Under the pieces are notes generated by a model that worked only from the letters and a program-made list of their open reading frames with translations, was not told the origin of the DNA and searched no databases. Of a DNA stretch of 64,000 nucleotides, positions 45,801 to 57,300 are shown piece after piece. The translations under genes and the position numbers were made by a program. This DNA comes from Leptasterias polaris. Lineage: Eukaryota; Echinodermata; Asteroidea; Forcipulatida; Asteriidae. Location of the stretch: contig JAZGTN010000005.1 in the NCBI GenBank assembly GCA_037783415.1, forward strand, positions 4,340,001-4,404,000. Reading direction: 5' to 3'. Numbering within the stretch: position 1 is the first letter of the stretch; each line of letters opens with the position of its first letter.

Positions 45801-46435
45801 AAACCAAATATCCCCCAAAATGGATTTGGGCATGGGTTTCTCACCCCTTATATAGCCCAGAAATAGACAGAACCTTTTGACTGGGTTAGGAATGTGACTG
45901 CCCACTCTATGACAAATTCACACTATGAAATTAAGAGGCCTTTTGGAATCAAAACTTTATTGCTTTCAAAAAATTCTGTAACATAAAGGTTCTACCCCCA
46001 AATCAAACTCGCTAAAAACATTGAACAAAAGTTTGTTATTGGTCTTAAATTATTCAAAGGCTTGTTGTGCAGTTGTACTTTGAGGTGGTCTTTACATTCC
46101 TTTTGACTTTATTTTCTTAGTTGAAGTTGATTTTTGAATAGATTGAATTAATTGGCTTTATATAGGCCTAGTTGTTTTCTTTTGTTTTAAAATTACAAAC
46201 TTTGCTAGACAACAGTCTCAAGACTACTGTTAACTTGGGGTGCTTATTGGCAAAAACTTTGAAAGCCTGCAATCTTTTTAAATTGCAAATCTTGCTCTAT
46301 ATGAGACTGTTGCCTCGATCGATCACATTGAATTTGATTTGATACACTGCATCATTTCTAAAAACCATCAAAAAAGGGACTGTTTTTCCATAATATAATA
46401 AAATTAAATAATTTGTTACATTTGGTTTTACAGAG
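42801..46435. other. Intron-like, gene-free stretch
   Basis: AT-rich, with no convincing coding region. It includes a G9 run near 43940, (ATT)n at about 44738-44760, an 11-12-nt G tract near 45771 and a T-rich run near 45258-45280. Two GCCACGCCCCTT words occur at about 45053 and 45219. The open frames have no domain. Confidence 0.45.
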
Positions 46436-46507
46436 CTAGTGCAGCTGAAAAGAGATACGCCAATCAACACAGTGGATACGTGTGCAAAGTACATCAACCT
46501 TCAGATG
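46436..46507 (+). CDS. Candidate internal exon, 24 codons
   Basis: The acceptor region TTTGGTTTTACAGAG ends at 46435 and the donor GTAAAT starts at 46508. In phase 0 it reads LVQLKRDTPINTV and then DTCAKYINLQM with no stop. It can follow the exon ending at 41690 (also phase 0), giving a continuous helical protein segment across a ~4.7-kb intron. If the upstream AG of CAG (46433) is used instead, the frame reads AGC TAG and stops. Family unknown. Confidence 0.4.
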
Positions 46508-46691
46508 GTAAATTTTTAAACACAGTGTACATAAACTATAAAGTAATATTTCCAATTCTTTCTTGGAACAAAGCTTCCTGAGAAATCATCTGAAGTACCA
46601 TCCCTTTGTGTTGTAGAAATAGTTTCTACACAGATCTTTACAAAGAGAATGATAAATTGTTTCTCCTGGTTAGACATCAATCATCTTTTAA

Positions 46692-47040
46692 AAGCAGGGT
46701 ACACCTTTGATAATCACTCCTCAAGTGAATGACCATAACAAAATTACCTGGTACTGAGCAGTGGAGAGTTGATATTATAAAACATTGTTAGAAAGAGGTA
46801 ATTTTCACCAAAAACATTTGACTCAGAGAAAGGCTTCAGGCATGCAGCCTTTCGCAGGCATCCGAATTAGCACACAATTTTATGCAACAAGGTGGTTTTT
46901 TTCCTTTCATTATTTTCTTGTTGCAACTTCAATGACCAACTGAGCCCATGTTTTTACAGGTTTGTTATTTTATGCATAATGTTGGGATACACCAAGTAAG
47001 GATACTGGTCTTTGACAACTATCAAAAGTTTACCCTGCCT
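46692..47040. mobile_element. TTAA-flanked MITE (piggyBac-like target site)
   Basis: The left end AAGCAGGGTACACCTTTGAT matches the reverse complement of the right end (AGGCAGGGTAAACTTTTGAT) with few mismatches. TTAA flanks it at 46688-46691 and 47041-47044, the target of piggyBac-type transposases. At 349 bp it has no coding frame. The interior (GGTTTGTTATTTTATGCATA, GTTGGGATACACCAA) resembles, from memory, a very abundant echinoderm MITE, and is my main taxonomic clue. Confidence 0.85.
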
Positions 47041-47170
47041 TTAATGTGTACTTTGAATTTTTGAAAATCTCAAATGACAATTCTAAAGGTCCCATTCAAA
47101 CTGTACCTTGTTAAAACACATATTTGTTTGGCTTCATGTAAAAAGGATTTCATTTGTTTGTATTTTGAAG

Positions 47171-47424
47171 GTGTCACCGTCGATGATGTTGACCTCACAC
47201 AAAATTTGGAAATTAAGCGACGGGCAATCAATCGGTGGGCGCGATCTTATAGCGGACGCATTGGGGCTGCTGTCCTCCACCATCCGCAATTTAAGTGGTC
47301 AGATTTTTCCTTGTTCAGGTTTGATGGTGTTCATTATCCCAGGTGGGGGGACAGGTTTTTTCTAGACAACTTCCGCTCTTGCATAGAGGAGTTTACATAC
47401 TCAGGGCATTCCGCCTCCCAGTAG
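47171..47424 (+). pseudogene. SGNH/GDSL-hydrolase-like C-terminal fragment
   Basis: The frame reads LEIKRRAINRWARSYSGR, then VLHHPQFKWSDFSLF, FDGVHYPRWGDRFFLDNF, ending in TAG 47422-47424. The D-G-V-H segment followed by a Gly and a FLDN helix fits the final block of SGNH-type hydrolases, which carries the catalytic Asp and His. Such domains are common in retroelement-linked or orphan genes of aquatic animals. Blocks I-III (GDS serine, Gly, Asn) are absent upstream, so this is only the end of the domain. It may be a terminal exon after an AG at 47169-47170 (TTTTGAAG) or a decayed copy. Confidence 0.5.
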
Positions 47425-48333
47425 TTGTCTCCAAAGGGTTAATTCAATTTAGCATAGTATGATGATTTGTCCCCCGGCTGTGGCTGCTCTTCCTTATGGG
47501 GCGCGCTTCACGCGTTTGGCATTATTTTCTAAGGAAGTGGACTGCCACTGCTTTGGGTCAAACAAATTAATGGGGGTTTGTCTGAAATGTTAACGTTGTA
47601 ATGTTTATTTGGTAACACTAGCACCCTCTTGTTCAGGTGGGGCTAGTTCATGTAATCCAACCGCATGTACCAGCAGTGGAATCACTTTAAACCTTTTATG
47701 ATTATGTAACTATATCATTGATTTTAGAAACACTGCTGTTAGTGTTTTATAGGGGCGGGCAAGCTGCCACCTCTTTATCGACAATCATTTTAAGTCTGGT
47801 AGGCATGCCCCTCATTTTATCTATGGCAAGCTGCCAAGTAATCCGGGCCCGGTACATTTTGATGGGCAAGATGTTTACCTGTCACAAAAAGACAATTCTT
47901 GAGACCTGCTAGTGCCTACCATCAGCCCAATGTCTACCCATCACAATTTTGTAAAATGTAAAACCCCTGTGCTGGGTTACATACATGTATACTTGTTCAC
48001 ACCAACATCAAGAAGTGGGCTGTTTTATAAAGAATTACTCGGCCTGAAAATAATTCCCTTAAGAATACTTTCAACAAAGCATAATGTTACAAATCTTACA
48101 TCAAAAACTGGTCACATATGCCAATTAATGAAGAAGTTAATTTTAAGTTTTTATCTCTTTAGACTTATTTAATTTCAAATTAAAAAGAATGCTCTGATAC
48201 CAATATCGTTGGAATTATATTGTTTATATTATGTGGAGTTGTCAAATAAAATGATTCTATACATGTAGATGTAGCAAGAAATTTGTTCATTCCCCTTACT
48301 TTGTGCTGTGGTTATGTATTTGCAAGACATAGA
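47425..48333. other. Gene-free stretch
   Basis: No gene is recognised. GGGCGCGCTTCACGCGTTTG at 47499-47518 is a short GC patch with a partial palindrome. GGGCAAGCTGCC and GGCAAGCTGCCAAG occur at 47757 and 47824. The end leads into the AT-rich satellite. Confidence 0.4.
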
Positions 48334-51300
48334 CATTGTTAAAATTTCTTTTAAAAAAACACAAGCGTGCAATTAAATTCTATGAAACTTCAGGTCAGAT
48401 AACAAGACTTTTTTTAAATTTATTCCTTCAAGGCATTGTTAAAATTTCTTTTAAAAAAAACACAAGCGTGCAATTAAATTCTATGAAACTTCAGGTCAGA
48501 TAACAAGCCTTTTTTATATTTATTCCTTCAAGGCATTGTTAAAAGTGTTAAAATTTGTTTTTAAAAAAACACAAGCGTGCAATTAAATTCTATGTAACCT
48601 CAGGTCAGATAACAAGACTTTTTATTCATTTATTCCTTGTTAAAAGTGTTAAAATTTCTTTAAAAAAAAACACAAGCGTGCAATTAAATTCTATGAAACT
48701 TCAGGTCAGATAACAAGACTTTTTTTTATTTATTCCTTCAAGGCATTGTTAAAATTTCTTTAAAAAGTCTTGTTATCTGACCTGAGGTTACATAGAATTT
48801 AATTGCACGCTTGTGTTTTTTTTTAAAGAAATTTTAACACTTTTAACAAGGAATAAATAAATAAAAAGTCTTGTTATCTGACCTGAGGTTACATAGAATT
48901 TAATTGCACGCTTGTGTTTTTTTTAAAAGAAATTTTAACACTTTTAACAAGGAATAAATAAATAAAAAGTCTTGTTATCTGACCTGAGGTTACATAGAAT
49001 TTAATTGCACGCTTGTGTTTTTTTTAAAAGAAATTTTTACACTTTTAACAAGGAATAAATGAATAAAAAGTCTTGTTATCTGACCTGAGGTTACATAGAA
49101 TTTAATTGCACGCTTGTGTTTTTTTTTAAAGAAATTTTAACACTTTTAACAAGGAATAAATAAATAAAAAGTCTTGTTATCTGACCTGAGGTTACATAGA
49201 ATTTAATTGCACGCTTGTGTTTTTTTTAAAAGAAATTTTAACACTTTTAACAAGGAATAAATAAATAAAAAGTCTTGTTATCTGACCTGAGGTTACATAG
49301 AATTTAATTGCACGCTTGTGTTTTTTTTAAAAGAAATTTTTACACTTTTAACAAGTTACATAGAATTTAATTGCACGCTTGTGTTTTTTTAAAAGAAATT
49401 TAACACTTTTAACAAGGAATAAATGAATAAAAAGTCTTGTTATCTGACCTGAGGTTACATAGAATTTAATTGCACGCTTGTGTTTTTTTAAAAAGAAATT
49501 TAACACTTTTAACAAGGAATAAATGAATAAAAAGTCTTGTTATCTGACCTGAGGTTACATAGAATTTAATTGCACGCTTGTGTTTTTTTAAAAGAAATTT
49601 TAACACTTTTAACAAGGAATAAATGAATAAAAAGTCTTGTTATCTGACCTGAGGTTACATAGAATTTAATTGCACGCTTGTGTTTTTTTTTAAAGAAATT
49701 TTACACTTTTAACAAGGAATAAATGAATAAAAAGTCTTGTTATCTGACCTGAGGTTACATAGAATTTAATTGCACGCTTGTGTTTTTTTTAAAAGAAATT
49801 TTAACACTTTTAACAAGGAATAAATGAATAAAAAGTCTTGTTATCTGACCTGAGGTTACATAGAATTTAATTGCACGCTTGTGTTTTTTTTAAAAGAAAT
49901 TTTAACACTTTTAACAAGGAATAAATGAATAAAAAGTCTTGTTATCTGACCTGAGGTTACATAGAATTTAATTGCACGCTTGTGTTTTTTTTAAAAGAAA
50001 TTTTAACACTTTTTAACAAGGAATAAATGAATAAAAAGTCTTGTTATCTGACCTGAGGTTACATAGAATTTAATTGCACGCTTGTGTTTTTTTTTAAAGA
50101 AATTTTAACACTTTTAACAAGGAATAAATGAATAAAAAAGTCTTGTTATCTGACCTGAGGTTACATAGAATTTAATTGCACGCTTGTGTTTTTTTTAAAA
50201 AGAAATTTTAACACTTTTAACAAGGAATAAATGAATAAAAAGTCTTGTTATCTGACCTGAGGTTACATAGAATTTAATTGCACGCTTGTGTTTTTTTTAA
50301 AAAGAAATTTTAACACTTTTAACAAGGAATAAATGAATAAAAAGTCTTGTTATCTGACCTGAGGTTACATAGAATTTAATTGCACGCTTGTGTTTTTTTT
50401 TAAAAGAAATTTTAACACTTTTAACAAGGAATAAATGAATAAAAAGTCTTGTTATCTGACCTGAGGTTACATAGAATTTAATTGCACGCTTGTGTTTTTT
50501 TTAAAAGAAATTTTAACACTTTTAACAAGGAATAAATGAATAAAAAGTCTTGTTATCTGACCTGAGGTTACATAGAATTTAATTGCACGCTTGTGTTTTT
50601 TTTTAAAAGAAATTTTAACACTTTTAACAAGGAATAAATGAATAAAAAGTCTTGTTATCTGACCTGAGGTTACATAGAATTTAATTGCACGCTTGTGTTT
50701 TTTTAAAAAGAAATTTAACACTTTTAACAAGGAATAAATAAATAAAAAGTCTTGTTATCTGACCTGAGGTTACATAGAATTTAATTGCACGCTTGTGTTT
50801 TTTTTAAAAAGAAATTTTAACACTTTTAACAAGGAATAAATGAATAAAAAGTCTTGTTATCTGACCTGAGGTTACATAGAATTTAATTGCACGCTTGTGT
50901 TTTTTTAAAAGAAATTTAACACTTTTAACAAGGAATAAATAAATAAAAAGTCTTGTTATCTGACCTGAGGTTACATAGAATTTAATTGCACGCTTGTGTT
51001 TTTTTTAAAAGAAATTTTAACACTTTTAACAAGGAATAAATGAATAAAAAGTCTTGTTATCTGACCTGAGGTTACATAGAATTTAATTGCACGCTTGTGT
51101 TTTTTTTAAAAGAAATTTTAACACTTTTAACAAGGAATAAATGAATAAAAAGTCTTGTTATCTGACCTGAGGTTACATAGAATTTAATTGCACGCTTGTG
51201 TTTTTTTAAAAAGAAATTTTAACACTTTTAACAAGGAATAAATGAATAAAAAGTCTTGTTATCTGACCTGAGGTTACATAGAATTTAATTGCACGCTTGT

Positions 51301-54300
51301 GTTTTTTTTAAAAGAAATTTTAACACTTTTAACAAGGAATAAATGAATAAAAAGTCTTGTTATCTGACCTGAGGTTACATAGAATTTAATTGCACGCTTG
51401 TGTTTTTTTTAAAAGAAATTTAACACTTTTAACAAGGAATAAATGAATAAAAAGTCTTGTTATCTGACCTGAGGTTACATAGAATTTAATTGCACGCTTG
51501 TGTTTTTTTAAAAAGAAATTTAACACTTTTAACAAGGAATAAATGAATAAAAAGTCTTGTTATCTGACCTGAGGTTACATAGAATTTAATTGCACGCTTG
51601 TGTTTTTTTTAAAAGAAATTTTAACACTTTTAACAAGGAATAAATAAATAAAAAGTCTTGTTATCTGACCTGAGGTTACATAGAATTTAATTGCACGCTT
51701 GTGTTTTTTTTAAAAGAAATTTTTACACTTTTAACAAGGAATAAATGAATAAAAAGTCTTGTTATCTGACCTGAGGTTACATAGAATTTAATTGCACGCT
51801 TGTGTTTTTTTTTAAAAGAAATTTTAACACTTTTAACAAGGAATAAATGAATAAAAAGTCTTGTTATCTGACCTGAGGTTACATAGAATTTAATTGCACG
51901 CTTGTGTTTTTTTTTAAAGAAATTTTAACACTTTTAACAAGGAATAAATGAATAAAAAGTCTTGTTATCTGACCTGAGGTTACATAGAATTTAATTGCAC
52001 GCTTGTGTTTTTTTTAAAAAGAAATTTTAACACTTTTAACAAGGAATAAATGAATAAAAAGTCTTGTTATCTGACCTGAGGTTACATAGAATTTAATTGC
52101 ACGCTTGTGTTTTTTTTAAAAGAAATTTTAACACTTTTAACAAGGAATAAATGAATAAAAAGTCTTGTTATCTGACCTGAGGTTACATAGAATTTAATTG
52201 CACGCTTGTGTTTTTTTTAAAAGAAATTTTAACACTTTTAACAAGGAATAAATGAATAAAAAGTCTTGTTATCTGACCTGAGGTTACATAGAATTTAATT
52301 GCACGCTTGTGTTTTTTTAAAAGAAATTTTAACACTTTTAACAAGGAATAAATGAATAAAAAGTCTTGTTATCTGACCTGAGGTTACATAGAATTTAATT
52401 GCACGCTTGTGTTTTTTTTAAAAGAAATTTAACACTTTTTAACAAGGAATAAATGAATAAAAAGTCTTGTTATCTGACCTGAGGTTACATAGAATTTAAT
52501 TGCACGCTTGTGTTTTTTTTAAAAGAAATTTTAACACTTTTTAACAAGGAATAAATGAATAAAAAGTCTTGTTATCTGACCTGAGGTTACATAGAATTTA
52601 ATTGCACGCTTGTGTTTTTTTTAAAAGAAATTTTAACACTTTTAACAAGGAATAAATGAATAAAAAGTCTTGTTATCTGACCTGAGGTTACATAGAATTT
52701 AATTGCACGCTTGTGTTTTTTTTAAAAGAAATTTAACACTTTTAACAAGGAATAAATGAATAAAAAGTCTTGTTATCTGACCTGAGGTTACATAGAATTT
52801 AATTGCACGCTTGTGTTTTTTTAAAAGAAATTTTAACACTTTTAACAAGGAATAAATGAATAAAAAGTCTTGTTATCTGACCTGAGGTTACATAGAATTT
52901 AATTGCACGCTTGTGTTTTTTTTAAAAGAAATTTTAACACTTTTAACAAGGAATAAATGAATAAAAAGTCTTGTTATCTGACCTGAGGTTACATAGAATT
53001 TAATTGCACGCTTGTGTTTTTTTTAAAAGAAATTTTAACACTTTTAACAAGGAATAAATGAATAAAAAGTCTTGTTATCTGACCTGAGGTTACATAGAAT
53101 TTAATTGCACGCTTGTGTTTTTTTTAAAAGAAATTTTAACACTTTTAACAAGGAATAAATGAATAAAAAGTCTTGTTATCTGACCTGAGGTTACATAGAA
53201 TTTAATTGCACGCTTGTGTTTTTTTTAAAAGAAATTTTAACACTTTTAACAAGGAATAAATGAATAAAAAGTCTTGTTATCTGACCTGAGGTTACATAGA
53301 ATTTAATTGCACGCTTGTGTTTTTTTTAAAAGAAATTTTAACACTTTTAACAAGGAATAAATGAATAAAAAGTCTTGTTATCTGACCTGAGGTTACATAG
53401 AATTTAATTGCACGCTTGTGTTTTTTTTAAAGAAATTTTAACACTTTTAACAAGGAATAAATGAATAAAAAGTCTTGTTATCTGACCTGAGGTTACATAG
53501 AATTTAATTGCACGCTGTGTTTTTTTAAAGAAATTTTAACACTTTTAACAAGGAATAAATGAATAAAAAGTCTTGTTATCTGACCTGAGGTTACATAGAA
53601 TTTAATTGCACGCTTGTGTTTTTTTTTAAAGAAATTTTAACACTTTTAACAAGGAATAAATGAATAAAAAGTCTTGTTATCTGACCTGAGGTTACATAGA
53701 ATTTAATTGCACGCTTGTGTTTTTTTTAAAAGAAATTTTAACACTTTTAACAAGGAATAAATGAATAAAAAGTCTTGTTATCTGACCTGAGGTTACATAG
53801 AATTTAATTGCACGCTTGTGTTTTTTTTTAAAGAAATTTTAACACTTTTAACAAGGAATAAATGAATAAAAAGTCTTGTTATCTGACCTGAGGTTACATA
53901 GAATTTAATTGCACGCTTGTGTTTTTTTTAAAAGAAATTTTAACACTTTTAACAAGGAATAAATGAATAAAAAGTCTTGTTATCTGACCTGAGGTTACAT
54001 AGAATTTAATTGCACGCTTGTGTTTTTTTAAAAGAAATTTTAACACTTTTAACAAGGAATAAATGAATAAAAAGTCTTGTTATCTGACCTGAGGTTACAT
54101 AGAATTTAATTGCACGCTTGTGTTTTTTTTAAAAGAAATTTTAACACTTTTAACAAGGAATAAATGAATAAAAAGTCTTGTTATCTGACCTGAGGTTACA
54201 TAGAATTTAATTGCACGCTTGTGTTTTTTTTAAAAGAAATTTTAACACTTTTAACAAGGAATAAATGAATAAAAAGTCTTGTTATCTGACCTGAGGTTAC

Positions 54301-57300
54301 ATAGAATTTAATTGCACGCTTGTGTTTTTTTAAAAAGAAATTTTAACACTTTTAACAAGGAATAAATGAATAAAAAGTCTTGTTATCTGACCTGAGGTTA
54401 CATAGAATTTAATTGCACGCTTGTGTTTTTTTTAAAAGAAATTTTAACACTTTTAACAAGGAATAAATGAATAAAAAGTCTTGTTATCTGACCTGAGGTT
54501 ACATAGAATTTAATTGCACGCTTGTGTTTTTTTAAAAGAAATTTAACACTTTTAACAAGGAATAAATGAATAAAAAGTCTTGTTATCTGACCTGAGGTTA
54601 CATAGAATTTAATTGCACGCTTGTGTTTTTTTTAAAAGAAATTTTAACACTTTTAACAAGGAATAAATGAATAAAAAGTCTTGTTATCTGACCTGAGGTT
54701 ACATAGAATTTAATTGCACGCTTGTGTTTTTTTTAAAAGAAATTTTAACACTTTTAACAAGGAATAAATGAATAAAAAGTCTTGTTATCTGACCTGAGGT
54801 TACATAGAATTTAATTGCACGCTTGTGTTTTTTTTAAAAGAAATTTTAACACTTTTAACAAGGAATAAATGAATAAAAAGTCTTGTTATCTGACCTGAGG
54901 TTACATAGAATTTAATTGCACGCTTGTGTTTTTTTTAAAAGAAATTTTAACACTTTTAACAAGGAATAAATGAATAAAAAGTCTTGTTATCTGACCTGAG
55001 GTTACATAGAATTTAATTGCACGCTTGTGTTTTTTTTAAAGAAATTTTAACACTTTTAACAAGGAATAAATGAATAAAAAGTCTTGTTATCTGACCTGAG
55101 GTTACATAGAATTTAATTGCACGCTTGTGTTTTTTTAAAAGAAATTTTAACACTTTTAACAAGGAATAAATGAATAAAAAGTCTTGTTATCTGACCTGAG
55201 GTTACATAGAATTTAATTGCACGCTTGTGTTTTTTTTAAAAGAAATTTTAACACTTTTAACAAGGAATAAATGAATAAAAAGTCTTGTTATCTGACCTGA
55301 GGTTACATAGAATTTAATTGCACGCTTGTGTTTTTTTAAAGAAATTTAACACTTTTAACAAGGAATAAATGAATAAAAAGTCTTGTTATCTGACCTGAGG
55401 TTACATAGAATTTAATTGCACGCTTGTGTTTTTTTTAAAAGAAATTTTAACACTTTTAACAAGGAATAAATGAATAAAAAGTCTTGTTATCTGACCTGAG
55501 GTTACATAGAATTTAATTGCACGCTTGTGTTTTTTTTAAAAGAAATTTTAACACTTTTAACAAGGAATAAATGAATAAAAAGTCTTGTTATCTGACCTGA
55601 GGTTACATAGAATTTAATTGCACGCTTGTGTTTTTTTTAAAAGAAATTTTAACACTTTTAACAAGGAATAAATGAATAAAAAGTCTTGTTATCTGACCTG
55701 AGGTTACATAGAATTTAATTGCACGCTTGTGTTTTTTTTAAAGAAATTTTAACACTTTTAACAAGGAATAAATGAATAAAAAGTCTTGTTATCTGACCTG
55801 AGGTTACATAGAATTTAATTGCACGCTTGTGTTTTTTTAAAAGAAATTTTAACACTTTTAACAAGGAATAAATGAATAAAAAGTCTTGTTATCTGACCTG
55901 AGGTTACATAGAATTTAATTGCACGCTTGTGTTTTTTTTAAAGAAATTTTAACACTTTTAACAAGGAATAAATGAATAAAAAGTCTTGTTATCTGACCTG
56001 AGGTTACATAGAATTTAATTGCACGCTTGTGTTTTTTTAAAAGAAATTTAACACTTTTAACAAGGAATAAATGAATAAAAAGTCTTGTTATCTGACCTGA
56101 GGTTACATAGAATTTAATTGCACGCTTGTGTTTTTTTAAAAGAAATTTTAACACTTTTAACAAGGAATAAATGAATAAAAAGTCTTGTTATCTGACCTGA
56201 GGTTACATAGAATTTAATTGCACGCTTGTGTTTTTTTAAAAGAAATTTAACACTTTTAACAAGGAATAAATGAATAAAAAGTCTTGTTATCTGACCTGAG
56301 GTTACATAGAATTTAATTGCACGCTTGTGTTTTTTTTAAAGAAATTTTAACACTTTTAACAAGGAATAAATGAATAAAAAGTCTTGTTATCTGACCTGAG
56401 GTTACATAGAATTTAATTGCACGCTTGTGTTTTTTTAAAAGAAATTTAACACTTTTAACAAGGAATAAATGAATAAAAAGTCTTGTTATCTGACCTGAGG
56501 TTACATAGAATTTAATTGCACGCTTGTGTTTTTTTTAAAAGAAATTTTAACACTTTTAACAAGGAATAAATGAATAAAAAGTCTTGTTATCTGACCTGAG
56601 GTTACATAGAATTTAATTGCACGCTTGTGTTTTTTTTAAAAGAAATTTTAACACTTTTAACAAGGAATAAATGAATAAAAAGTCTTGTTATCTGACCTGA
56701 GGTTACATAGAATTTAATTGCACGCTTGTGTTTTTTTTAAAAGAAATTTAACACTTTTAACAAGGAATAAATGAATAAAAAGTCTTGTTATCTGACCTGA
56801 GGTTACATAGAATTTAATTGCACGCTTGTGTTTTTTTTAAAAGAAATTTTAACACTTTTAACAAGGAATAAATGAATAAAAAGTCTTGTTATCTGACCTG
56901 AGGTTACATAGAATTTAATTGCACGCTTGTGTTTTTTTTAAAAGAAATTTTAACACTTTTAACAAGGAATAAATGAATAAAAAGTCTTGTTATCTGACCT
57001 GAGGTTACATAGAATTTAATTGCACGCTTGTGTTTTTTTTAAAAGAAATTTTAACACTTTTAACAAGGAATAAATGAATAAAAAGTCTTGTTATCTGACC
57101 TGAGGTTACATAGAATTTAATTGCACGCTTGTGTTTTTTTTAAAGAAATTTTAACACTTTTAACAAGGAATAAATGAATAAAAAGTCTTGTTATCTGACC
57201 TGAGGTTACATAGAATTTAATTGCACGCTTGTGTTTTTTTAAAAGAAATTTTAACACTTTTAACAAGGAATAAATGAATAAAAAGTCTTGTTATCTGACC

